Below are positions 21,320-30,966 of a stretch of 64,000 nt of DNA, piece by piece. Numbering within the stretch: the first letter of the stretch is position 1; every line of letters starts with the position of its first letter. Made by a program: the position numbers and the translations under genes. Origin of the DNA: Mariannaea sp. PMI_226 (Eukaryota > Ascomycota > Sordariomycetes > Hypocreales > Nectriaceae); assembly GCA_024336345.1 (NCBI GenBank), contig JANFOG010000013.1, positions 434,001-498,000 of the forward strand, in the 5' to 3' direction. The notes under the pieces are model-generated. The model was not told the origin of the DNA. It made no database searches and worked only from the letters and a program-made list of their open reading frames with translations.

Positions 21320-23904
21320 TCATTCATCCTGCGTCAAGTCCACATACACAACATCGCTCATTAGAGCCACACCTCCATAAAGGCCGTTACGTTGTAGAGC
21401 CGCACTCTCCCTAGCAATGCGGTCTCCACTCTCGTCATCCTCAACTTCGACTTCCTTCACAAAGCCTACAGCACTCATTCGCGGAACTAGTAGCTTTTTC
21501 TTCCTCGTAGGGGGAGGAGGGCTAGGACTAGCATTGTCGCTCCTCTTGATGGAACCGACGATATCCTTACGACGTTTACTCGGTGACAGCGAATTAGAGC
21601 GTGATAAGAGGATAGAGAGAGGCTCCAGATCAGAGTCGGAGTCGTCGAAAGGGTCAGAGAGTTGCGAAGTTGCCTTTGCCTGAGTTGACGGTGGCCGAGG
21701 CACCGATTTGGATGGAGCTGGCTGGCTCGGTGAAATTGATTGGCCTGACTGGGCTGCTGGGCCGGGTTCATCTGAGTTGCTGGCCTTTGACTCGCTTGAC
21801 TTGGTCATGAACATGGACATTGAAGTTTGCTTCAACTTTTCACTTCGGGATGCATTGGAGGTAGCATCCTCTCTATTTTCTTTAGCCCCCTTTGCCCGAA
21901 CCCCTCCATAACTTACCTCCGCAGCAGCACCCGAGGAAAGTATCGACCGCACTGACTCAGGCAAGTCCGCAATAGTGGTGTCGAATACTCGTGGCCTAGG
22001 GGACGGGGAGGTAGGAGGCGAGTCCACGGGGCAGGCCGGGCTAGATTCGATGAGAATCGCTTGCTGCTGCTGTTGCTGTTGCCGTCCATGTGCAACACGG
22101 CCGATTCTAGGCGTCGTTTGTGAGCCGGACAGCGTCCAAGGATTCCTCTGGCTGACCGGACTGCTGGTCGTTGAGGGCGTGGATTGCTTACTTGGTTCCA
22201 AAGGAGATGGTATTCGCAGCCGCCTTGGCGTTGAAGACTTCTTTGCAGCTGGCTTCTTTGGTGTTGTTGGTCCATCAGCCTTTTTCTGAGCTTCGAGGGT
22301 AGCCGTTGGCTTGTGAGCATGTTTCGTGACGGAGACGTATTGATCAATAGCGCCAACGGGCATACCACCCTTAACTTTGCTCTTCGGCCCAGCAGATTTC
22401 TTCTTTGCCGGGGCTTTTCGTGTTGCCTTTGCAGCCTTCGCGGCTTCAACTGCTTCCCATTTCTCTACAGCACTAGGCGCAATATGTCTGGCCACTGCCT
22501 CTAGAACCCAGACGAGCTCAGGTTCCGAAGGGTCCCAGATCTTTCCTGTTGGTTTGGAAACTTCTTCAGGGGCTGCCACGTCAAACTCGTCATCACTGTT
22601 CAAAGCTAACCCATCTCGACTAGACGAAATCTCTTCTTCCACCTCCTTTGATAGATCTATAGGAACCACTTCATGCGGTACGTAAGAGAGACGCAGCTCA
22701 GAGGTGGCATCTGTGCTGATGTGGTTTCTGCGACTAAGGATACGTTTGATTTGGTCGCCTTCGTGTCCCTGGTAGAGCAGTTTGTCAACCAAGAGAGACG
22801 GGCTAAGGACACGGATAAACTTGTGCGCGCCTATTCGGAAATCCCAGCCAAATGTTTCTCTTGTGAACTCTCTTAAAGCTTCAAGGTGTAGACTTCGCTT
22901 CTGGCTGAATTTCTCCCTGAGATTCTCGATGGTTGATCGCGGCGAAACAGTGGGATGGGTATAGTAACGAAGGACCTTGAGGTTGGGAAAATCCTCCGGT
23001 ATCGTCAGGGCCTTATGCTTCGTCCTGAATGTGCCATTCTCGTTCGTCCTAAGCTCATGCACCAATGATTCTCGCCACCTCTGGATTCCAGCTTCGTCTG
23101 AACACTTCAGTCCACATATCTGCTTTCCAAAGTTTGCTTTAGCAGCTTCACACGCCACTTTGACGCCACAGCCAGGTATTCCATCTGGTAGATAGTCGCC
23201 ACCACTCATGAGAGCAACAAGAACCATGCCTTCCCTATCAAGGCCCAGTTCTTTGATCTTCATATCCTCGGTATCGTAGAGCGAGACGTGAGTTGGGCTC
23301 GTGCCCTTCCCTTCTGCGGACCAATTTCGTAGTACCCGAGTACATCCAAACATGATGGTGTCCACATCCTCACTGAGGACGACGTCAACAATACCACGTT
23401 GCTGCAAGAGCGCGCACTCCGCCTCGGCTTCTCCTGGCGCATCGTGGATTGTGAACCCAAATAATTGAATCAATCTCTTTGCTTGTGCGGTGGCTAGGGT
23501 GTCTCCGCGACCAGATCGCTTGTTTCTCTTGAATTTTGGTTTGTCCGGTCCGTCGAAAACGAAAATCGGTTCGATGGGCATTCCAAGAAATCGGTTTAGA
23601 CGGTAGAAGAGTGTTCTAATAGCTGGGTTGGTTCCCCCTAGCATTTATGTTAGAGCGAAGAGTAGGCCATTGCCGCCGTATGTTTTAAGGTACCTCGTGC
23701 AGCCTGTGTTTGAAATTGCCAGATTGCAATGTCCACAGCGATTCTAAGTGGCCGATTCGCATTCACGAAGCTGTCGGCAGCAAGCTTCGCGAGGGAAACT
23801 CGCTGGCCCTGGCCGAGCTCGCGGTATATCCTAGGAGGGTCAGAATGAATTCAAAGCCGGGAAAATGGAATTCCGGGCTGCAAGTCTTACCCCTTGATAC
23901 CCAT
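21320..23904 (-). CDS. YEN1: Yen1/GEN1 Holliday junction resolvase
   Basis: Three exons: 23904-23891 (only 14 nt, MGIKG), 23830-23694 and 23637-21320, about 822 residues. The tiny first exon is required because MGIKGIYREL is the invariant Rad2/XPG start, in which the N-terminal glycine and following helix contact DNA. The XPG-N domain includes LRIAVDIAIWQFQ, the XPG-I domain includes APGEAEAECA and LSEDVDTIMFG with the acidic metal ligands, and the helix-hairpin element has SGGDYLPDGIPGCG. A chromodomain-like region and a long, Ser/Pro/Lys-rich regulatory tail with a Q7 run follow. The family cuts Holliday junctions symmetrically in late mitosis. Several S/T-P sites in the tail fit cell-cycle kinase control, an inference. 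Both introns have good GT/AG signals and keep the frame. Confidence 0.93.
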
Positions 23905-24267
23905 CTAGAGCGCAAGCAGCCTCCAGGGCTGGTTTTTTGCTCTGCAACAACGATATTGGTTGAAGGTGTTGATTCACGTTGCAGCTGTCGGCGTCACTGC
24001 GGTTACGAGGTGTCGCTGTTGACTTATCTTATCGGGATATCGGCTGTAAAAAGGCCGGCGTCATTGGCTTGCAACTAGCCAGCCAACCAGAGCAGCGCAC
24101 GAAGCTATAGCATTAACTAACGTTAGCACCAAACCAGCGTCAGTGCTTCAGTGCCTCAAGTCTGAGACGACCTCACCTCAACAGTGGCTCAAACATAAAA
24201 AGGAGAAAAATAGGAGGAGTAAGAAAAATTAAAGAAAGTCCAAGAAAAAGCTGAGCAGAAAATTTTC
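23905..24267. promoter_or_regulatory. Shared YEN1/ARP10 promoter
   Basis: The 363 bp between divergent start codons contains both promoters. The ARP10 side ends in a purine-rich leader (AAAAAGGAGAAAAATAGG region, about 24195-24250). No named site was recognised. Confidence 0.55.
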
Positions 24268-25998
24268 ATGGCCTCCACCACAGGCCCAACTCTTGCTCAC
24301 CGAAGCGTGGCCAGTATCCGCTCAGCACCCACGCCAGGAACCCCTTCCACACCTCACACACCAAGCCGCAGCAGCATCGCGCAGTCCTATGGCTCACCAT
24401 CCACCATCCGTGCCGATGATGAAGTTGTGTTGATCCAAATTGGCTCACGGTATATCCGCGCGGGACTTGCGGGAGACTCACAGCCCAAAGCAGTTCTGCA
24501 GTGCGGGCCAGACGACCAGCGCCGTGCAGGAGACTATAGGGGTTGGCAAGGAGAGACGGAGAGTGCTGGCTTGTACTGGTCGGCCGATCATGAGTTCTGG
24601 CGCTACGACATGCGAACGGCAGAAGAGACGGGCCTTTTTCAAGATAAGCTTGACCGGGCATTACGAGATGCATTCACCAGGTATGTTTTACGCACAGCCC
24701 CCCTAGCATCCTCTCATGCATGTGCTCATATGAACTCAAGGTTCCTTCTCATCGACTCACGGCCCAGGAAGATAGGCTTGGTATTAGATTCAGCGGTACC
24801 GGTGCCTCTATTAACAGCAACGCTGGACGCACTTTTCAGCCGCTTCCAGTCCCCGAGTGTTTCTCTGATGTCTATACCAGTCATGTCTGCCGTCGCGGCG
24901 GGAGTGAGATCTGCGTTGGTCATTGACATGGGATGGTCAGAGACCATTGTGACAAGTGTGTATGAGTACCGCGAAGTGAAAAGCACACGAACTGTACGAG
25001 CAGGGCGAATGTTGTTGGATGCATTATACAAGGTTATCAACGCACAGCTCCGTGGCACAGTCAACGTCGACGACGACCGGAGGGTCATTACGTTCGCAGA
25101 ATGTGAGGATATCCTACGTCGTCTGATGTGGTGCAGGCCATCGGCGTCCAGATCATCTCAGCGACAGTCGAAGCAGCTGGAAACGGTAGAAGAGCAGGAC
25201 GAGACTGAGGTTGAAGCATCACATGCTGCCAATGTACCCATTGGTACGGCTCATGTGCCTATCGACTCCACGAACCCGCCTACAACATTGGAGATCTCGT
25301 TTGAGAAGCTCGCAGAAATATGCGAAGACACCTTTTTCGACCCTTCAAAGCCCTATTCAGAATTCGATGACGAGGAAATTCCGGCTCACCTCTTAGTCTA
25401 CAGGCATCTCCTGCAGTTACCCCTGGATGTGAGGGCAATCTGCATGTCTCGAATCATCTTCACGGGTGGGTGCTCCAATATTCTGGGCATCAAGGAGCGT
25501 ATCATAGATGACGTTGTGACCACTGTCGAAAAGCGGCAGTGGACACCCGTCGCCGGGAAGAGTGTTGACCAGTTCCGAAACAACCCCAAGCTACCACGAC
25601 GACAAACCGACCAATCGTCCAAAGACGGCCCTGCTTCGCCTCCGAAGAGTGAGGAGGAAAAGGGAAATGAAACGAAGAGGGCAGCGGATAGGCCGCATGA
25701 ATATGATGCGATTGAGGCCAAAGTAGCACGGCAGCGGGATACTACCCCAAAGATGCACGGGCAATTCCGCGTGCTGCACTCATTAGGCCCATGGACCGGA
25801 GGCAGTCTTCTCTGCCATCTCAAGGTGCCCGCAATGGTCATCATTGATCGAGATATTTGGCTGCAGCAAGGCGTCAATGGAGCCTCTCGACCCAGCGACG
25901 TGGATGTCAAAGCTCAGCAACGGCACAGCACGAATACTGGGCGCGGCGGCGGTGGACACCACAGCAATTGGACCCTGGGCACATGGGGATACATGTAA
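24268..25998 (+). CDS. ARP10: Actin-related protein Arp10 (dynactin pointed-end subunit)
   Basis: The frame is open for 576 codons, with a probable 60-nt intron at 24681-24740 (GTATGT...CTCAAG) that would give 556 residues. The intron is chosen because AFTR|FLLIDSRPRKIGLV restores the continuous actin-fold sequence. After a Ser/Pro-rich N-terminus, the actin-like domain starts at VVLIQIGSRYIRAGLAGD (about residues 54-71), and the second phosphate-loop region ALVIDMGWSETIVTSVYE is near 215. IIFTGGCSNILGIKERI is a strong match to the actin C-lobe GG motif. An acidic/basic insert lies between about 280 and 340. The family caps the pointed end of the dynactin filament and supports dynein transport. 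Because the intron length is a multiple of three, retained transcripts stay in frame. Confidence 0.85.
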   Translation: MASTTGPTLAHRSVASIRSAPTPGTPSTPHTPSRSSIAQSYGSPSTIRADDEVVLIQIGSRYIRAGLAGDSQPKAVLQCGPDDQRRAGDYRGWQGETESAGLYWSADHEFWRYDMRTAEETGLFQDKLDRALRDAFTRYVLRTAPLASSHACAHMNSRFLLIDSRPRKIGLVLDSAVPVPLLTATLDALFSRFQSPSVSLMSIPVMSAVAAGVRSALVIDMGWSETIVTSVYEYREVKSTRTVRAGRMLLDALYKVINAQLRGTVNVDDDRRVITFAECEDILRRLMWCRPSASRSSQRQSKQLETVEEQDETEVEASHAANVPIGTAHVPIDSTNPPTTLEISFEKLAEICEDTFFDPSKPYSEFDDEEIPAHLLVYRHLLQLPLDVRAICMSRIIFTGGCSNILGIKERIIDDVVTTVEKRQWTPVAGKSVDQFRNNPKLPRRQTDQSSKDGPASPPKSEEEKGNETKRAADRPHEYDAIEAKVARQRDTTPKMHGQFRVLHSLGPWTGGSLLCHLKVPAMVIIDRDIWLQQGVNGASRPSDVDVKAQQRHSTNTGRGGGGHHSNWTLGTWGYM

Positions 25999-26482
25999 GA
26001 TGAGGCAATGCCGTTGAGTGCGATATTTTTACGAGGCCCGAATATCAATTATTAGTGGCGTGATGGCATGACGATTCCGAGTTGAGGAATCCATGCATCC
26101 CGAGTATGCAGAAAAGATAGAAGACGCGCTTTGTCCGTGAGCGACGATTATATCCCGCAGCAAAGTTCGGAAAAATCGTTGGGAAAAGTCAATTAATATA
26201 CCCCCTCATATACCATCCAGTATCAAATCATACAAGCATAATTGAGAAACGTGCGACGAACAGGTCGGCCCAGTGGGTTACTTGTGGGCGCTTTGCAACG
26301 GCTTCACTCTCAGATGTCGGGGCTTCGATCGGCACTTGACCCCCGGATAATTGCATAAGATAACCCACCTCAAGGAGCCTCATCTCACTCTGAAAGCTTG
26401 GAGGGAACGACGACCTCAAGCTTCAAACTCAAGCTCGCTGCGAGCTTCCTTTCTTTCCAATTCTTTTAAAGCAATTCTCACA
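25999..26482. other. ARP10 3' flank and DIA4 promoter
   Basis: 484 bp. An in-frame ATG at 26351 precedes the chosen DIA4 start by 44 codons, with no stop between them. The intervening sequence is Ser/Arg-rich and could be a 5' leader or an alternative N-terminus. Confidence 0.5.
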
Positions 26483-27985
26483 ATGAACAGATCTTTAACC
26501 CGTCTAAAGTGCCGCCATCTGACCTCCAGGGCCCAAACTGCGGCATTGGCCCGCCGCTTCGGCGATGTCAAGCGACCGCCATCAGCTCCCAAGCCCATCG
26601 TTGACATCAAGCACATCCGCCAGAATCCAGAATTGTATGAGCGCACCTGCATTGAGCGCAATTACAAACGCCAGTCCCAGAATCCAGCTCAGATTGTAGA
26701 GCTACATGCAAAATGGCAGGATCTGCAGCGCCAGGGCCGTGCTCTTCGTGAGCGGTCCAACTTGCTCCGCCGCCAGCTGTCTAACCCAGCCACCAGTGCG
26801 GATGACGAGGACCTTCAGGAGGTGAGGCTAATGAGCCGGGAACAGATCCAGGAGGAAGCCAGGGAACTCAAACAGAAGCTCTCCGTCATTGAGAGAGGCG
26901 AGTCGCAGGCCGTCGCCCAGATGGAGGAGCTGGCTCTTGATCTGCCCAACCTCACGAGTGATGAGACACCGCGGGGTGATGAGCCCGAGTTGCTCAGCTA
27001 CATCAATGACCCGCCTACTTTTACCGAGTCACCCGAAGACAAGATGTGGCGCTCCCATGTTCACATTGGGTCTGAGTTGGGCATCATGGACTTTGCTGGT
27101 GCTGCGACAGCTTCGGGCTGGGGCTGGTACTACCTCCTTGGCGAGGCTGCCCAGCTAGAACAGGCCCTCGTACAGTACGCCCTAGCCGTGGCCACCCGCC
27201 ATGGTTGGACCCAGGTATCCCCTCCCAGCATGGTGTACTCCCACATCGGCGCTGCATGTGGCTTCCAACCCCGCGACCAGAGCGGCGAGCAGCAGGTATA
27301 TGCTATCGCCCAGTCCGCCTCGGACATTGAGCGCGGTGTCCCCGAGATGTGCCTGACCGGCACATCAGAAATTGCTCTCGCAGGCATGAAGGCAAACACC
27401 ACCATAGACTCAGAAGATCTACCCGTCAAGCGGGTAGCCGTCTCGCGATGCTACCGCGCCGAAGCTGGAGCCCGGGGCGCCGACACCAAGGGCCTGTACC
27501 GCGTACACGAGTTCACCAAAGTGGAGATGTTTGCCTGGACGCTTCCAGAACAGGATGAGGGTATGGAGGTACTGGACGAGATGCTCGACATGCAGACGGA
27601 GATCCTGTCCTCCCTTGGCCTGTACTGCCGCATCCTGTCCATGCCGTCACACGACCTCGGTGCTTCAGCTACACGCAAAGTCGACATGGAGGCGTTCTTC
27701 CCCAGCCGCCGTGACGGATGGGGCGAGGTCACTTCCGCCAGCTTGTGCACCGACTACCAGAGTCGTCGACTAGGCACGAGGACTCGAATCGATGGACGCC
27801 TAGCCTTCCCTTGGACCGCCAACGGCACAGCTCTGGCCGTGCCTCGTGTCCTAGCCGCTATCCTGGAGAATGGCTGGGATGAGGAGACCAAGACAGTCGT
27901 GGTACCCGAGTGCCTCCGCCCATGGATGGATGGAAAGGAGAAGATTGGTCTAGGGAATAGGAGGACGAGTGTAGACCGAGTATAA
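26483..27985 (+). CDS. DIA4: Mitochondrial seryl-tRNA synthetase
   Basis: Intronless gene of 500 residues from the ATG at 26483. That start is chosen because the protein then begins MNRSLTRLKCRHLTSRAQTA, an Arg-rich, acid-free presequence typical of matrix import. A coiled-coil tRNA-binding arm spans roughly residues 45-145. The class II catalytic core follows, with motif 2 including VSRCYRAEAG and RVHEFTKVEMF, and motif 3 with GTALAVPRVLAAILENG near the C-terminus. The enzyme charges mitochondrial tRNA-Ser using ATP. Length and motifs are normal for the organellar form; the lack of the cytosolic insertions supports the mitochondrial call. An upstream in-frame ATG at 26351 could give a longer product. 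Confidence 0.93.
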   Translation: MNRSLTRLKCRHLTSRAQTAALARRFGDVKRPPSAPKPIVDIKHIRQNPELYERTCIERNYKRQSQNPAQIVELHAKWQDLQRQGRALRERSNLLRRQLSNPATSADDEDLQEVRLMSREQIQEEARELKQKLSVIERGESQAVAQMEELALDLPNLTSDETPRGDEPELLSYINDPPTFTESPEDKMWRSHVHIGSELGIMDFAGAATASGWGWYYLLGEAAQLEQALVQYALAVATRHGWTQVSPPSMVYSHIGAACGFQPRDQSGEQQVYAIAQSASDIERGVPEMCLTGTSEIALAGMKANTTIDSEDLPVKRVAVSRCYRAEAGARGADTKGLYRVHEFTKVEMFAWTLPEQDEGMEVLDEMLDMQTEILSSLGLYCRILSMPSHDLGASATRKVDMEAFFPSRRDGWGEVTSASLCTDYQSRRLGTRTRIDGRLAFPWTANGTALAVPRVLAAILENGWDEETKTVVVPECLRPWMDGKEKIGLGNRRTSVDRV

Positions 27986-28393
27986 GCTTCCTTGCTCTTT
28001 CTTCTCTTTTTTTTTCTTTTTGTCTCGGGGAGACGGAAGGGATGTTTTGGAAACTAGCAAAACCATTGTGTGTATCATCATCGGGATTATATTCTGTGCC
28101 CACCAATCAGCCAGGAATAATACTGCAATTGGAGAAGGGAAAGGGACAGCACGACTTATGGTTTGAGGAAGGGGTTGATAATGCACCCAGCGGAGGATTG
28201 TACAATGTATTCTAAAAACGGCAGAAGTAGGAGAAAAAGGTCTCCCGTAGCGAGTTGAGTTCTTGTATTCTTAAGATGTACCCAAATAAAGCAACGTATC
28301 AACAATATGAACCATAACAATTTACATTACCGGGTGATGCCCTCCTGCTACCCGCATAACTTCTGCACTGGAAGCTGAACGCATCACCTCAGC
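27986..28393. terminator. Convergent 3' region of DIA4 and the CorA-like gene
   Basis: About 400 bp between facing stop codons. T-rich tract at 28000-28022 and several AATAAA-like runs (near 28278-28290) suit polyadenylation signals. No gene is evident. Confidence 0.5.
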
Positions 28394-29872
28394 TCAATAT
28401 GGACCTCCCCTCCAAAATGATGCTGGCATCTGAAACTCCATGCCTGTGCTGCCTCGCCACCTATACCACCCACTCATCTTCTTCATTGCTCCCATCCATC
28501 CCAACTCCCCCTTCCTCCAGGCCCGCCCTCCCGTTCCGTCTGTTCGCCTCTGTACCACATACACGCTTCCATCCGGCGCTGCTGTCGTCGTCGTCGCCAT
28601 CATCATCGCCGCTTCCCCCCTTTCCGGATCCCCAATTCCTTGGAAGCCTGCATTGCTCCTACCGCTCCCACTACTGTGATGCGCATGCTTGTTGTGGTGA
28701 TGCAGCGTATGGCATCCTCCCGATGGTTCTAGGCCATCGAGAACTTCGCTTGCTGCAATCTCTATCCATACGTCCAGGGTGCGCAGGTGGTCCGCATAGA
28801 TGATCAATATCGTAAAGACGGAGCACAAGGCTGATGCCAGCCAGAATACCCAGAAGGCAGAGCCTCCAGGCCCGTACTCTCCCTCGATAGATAGGACCCC
28901 CGAAACCACTGTTAGGGGCAGCAGAAGGCCACCTAGGTAAGCGATGCGGTCAAGGATGCGCGAGCTGTTGCTGTGAGATTCCTCAGACTGCTGCTTCTGC
29001 CAGGAACGAACGGATAACGCAGCAGAAAGTTGCATTCGACGGTGAAGTCTCTCAGTAAGGGCAATCCAGTCTCCGGATGCGTTGACGCCAGCATTGGCAA
29101 AGGCCTGAGAACGACGTTCTACCCTCTTTGCCACATCGGCATTGTTCTCAATAGCTCGGACTAGAGCCCACAGAACCTCCACAGAATCGCCCTCCCGAGG
29201 CAATGCCCCCAGTGTGTTCAGCCAGAGGTCATAGGCTATTTCTGAGATTGTGCCCTCCAGGGGCTGTGAATCGCCGAGAGTTTCCCACAGAGCGACTTCC
29301 AGTGCTGACCTTTCCGGTGGCTCAGAAACGGGAGATCGATTTATACTTGAGGATCTGTAGCCATCAGAGCTGCGAGCTACATGGGGTGGTAGATTTGCTG
29401 GCTCAAGACCATCGAGGAGAAGAATAGGAACATTCGTGTGGGTATAGAGCGCAGCTCGACAGAGACGAATGCCCCTTTGAAGCCGCTTGCTCGCTCGTCC
29501 TCCACCCTTTCTCTCGTCGAACGGCTTTACTTTGACCTCCAACTCAGGATACTCCCAAACCCAGCTCGTTGTCGTCGACCCTCGCCCTGCTATCCCTCTC
29601 CCCTCAGTCGGATCTGCACCACCGAGAAGATCTGTATCAATCTCAGTCCCCCTCATGACCAGCAATCTCCTCCACCCCGTCCGATCAGGCACACTCATCT
29701 CCTCCTTCAAGTCATCGACATCACGAATGCTTCGCTGTCGACACGCCTGCGCAGACCACTCAAGCAAGTGCGGCCGTGTTAGTATCGCGGCAACTCTGCT
29801 GCTACCGCCCCGCTCCGAGGAACGCCGCCGAGTGGATCGCCGCCGGGGCTCCGAGGCCGGGCGTCTTGACAT
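28394..29872 (-). CDS. CorA-like two-TM membrane protein lacking the GMN motif
   Basis: Single exon, 492 residues. A basic N-terminus (RRPASEPRRRSTRRRSSE) precedes a soluble domain of about 280 residues. A helix leading into the membrane (QQSEESHSNSSRILDRIAYL) follows, with two predicted TM segments at about 310-329 and 340-359 joined by EGEYGPGGSA. This is the C-terminal topology of CorA/Mrs2-type divalent-cation channels. In those proteins the loop after TM1 begins with GMN, which forms the selectivity filter; here that position reads YGPGG. The C-terminal 130 residues are His/Ser/Met-rich. The protein probably belongs to the fungal CorA-like group of unknown role; magnesium transport should not be assumed. 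Upstream neighbours give no functional hint. Confidence 0.7.
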   Translation of the reverse strand: MSRRPASEPRRRSTRRRSSERGGSSRVAAILTRPHLLEWSAQACRQRSIRDVDDLKEEMSVPDRTGWRRLLVMRGTEIDTDLLGGADPTEGRGIAGRGSTTTSWVWEYPELEVKVKPFDERKGGGRASKRLQRGIRLCRAALYTHTNVPILLLDGLEPANLPPHVARSSDGYRSSSINRSPVSEPPERSALEVALWETLGDSQPLEGTISEIAYDLWLNTLGALPREGDSVEVLWALVRAIENNADVAKRVERRSQAFANAGVNASGDWIALTERLHRRMQLSAALSVRSWQKQQSEESHSNSSRILDRIAYLGGLLLPLTVVSGVLSIEGEYGPGGSAFWVFWLASALCSVFTILIIYADHLRTLDVWIEIAASEVLDGLEPSGGCHTLHHHNKHAHHSSGSGRSNAGFQGIGDPERGEAAMMMATTTTAAPDGSVYVVQRRTDGTGGRAWRKGELGWMGAMKKMSGWYRWRGSTGMEFQMPASFWRGGPY

Positions 29873-30966
29873 TCTTTAACCACCAAAAAAGCCAATGAAA
29901 ATGAAAACAACTCGCGAGGCTTTCTCTTGCAGTTAATACTAATTTCTTTTTGCCATAAGCCAGTTGAAAAAAATATTGTAAGACAGTGTTTAAAACAGCA
30001 AAACCATGGAACAGCCCTATCCTAAAATGATCACTTCCCGCTTCCAGTATTTAGATATATAGATAGATATTTCGCAACCGCACGAATACGATGTACATCA
30101 TGCGAAACATCCGCGAGACACAATTTTTGTAAACATGCTTTCTACATTCTCCACACAGCGTAAATGGTAGGACGCCATAAACCGAAGCTAGGCAGCCATG
30201 TCTTGCCTCTTCATAAGCAGCAAAGCCGATGGTGTTGCGATGGTGGTCATGTGAAGGATTGCTCCAAGTTCATCTGACCCCCAAAACCCACCTTATCAGA
30301 GCGTCACGTATTCTCACGAGACACATATATGCACGTCCTCACAGGGTGGGGGGGGGATTTAAAAACAAATATATATATACATAATAAAAAATATTGCACG
30401 GCGTCTAAATTCTTGGAAAGCAGTGTCCATTGCTCTATTGGTAGATTTCTCACATGTATCTCATATTGGTGGACTGGTCAAGACTGTACATAACATTGCT
30501 TTCTTTCCCGCTCTTCCCAAAAACGCCAGACCAGACCGACGCCCTTTTGATAGACACAACCATGAATACTCAGCATAATCTTCGACTCTACCCGTCCTCT
30601 TTGCCTACTCCTCCTCCTCCTCATCTGACCACAGCAAAAGAACCAGAAATCAAACACAATGCTCTGCTTCAGCTCCAGTATCTCTCTCTCCTCTCTTCCT
30701 CTCTCTTTCTGTCTCTTCGCGCTCGTTAGTCGTCCCAATGCTGTGGTCGTCCGTTTTCAAATGAGTGGATATTCTTCGAATCAAACAATGCTGTGAAATG
30801 CATAATAAATGAGGCACCCTGTTACAAGAATCCCAGAATGATGTTGCACGCATACGCATGAAGATAGAAAATGTGAATTGGTCGGTTGGTGTGCCCGTCA
30901 GAACTTCGCACCAACTAAAGGTAAGAGGAGCCCTTCTCTACTCCGATTTCCCAAGCACCCTTTCGT
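29873..30966. other. Intergenic: CorA-like leader and NRC-2 3' region
   Basis: About 1.1 kb holding the promoter of the CorA-like gene (right to left) and the 3' UTR of the kinase gene. It has a G9 run at 30347-30356, AT-rich sequence at 30360-30395 and CT-rich tracts near 30600-30720. No coding frame is convincing. Confidence 0.5.
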
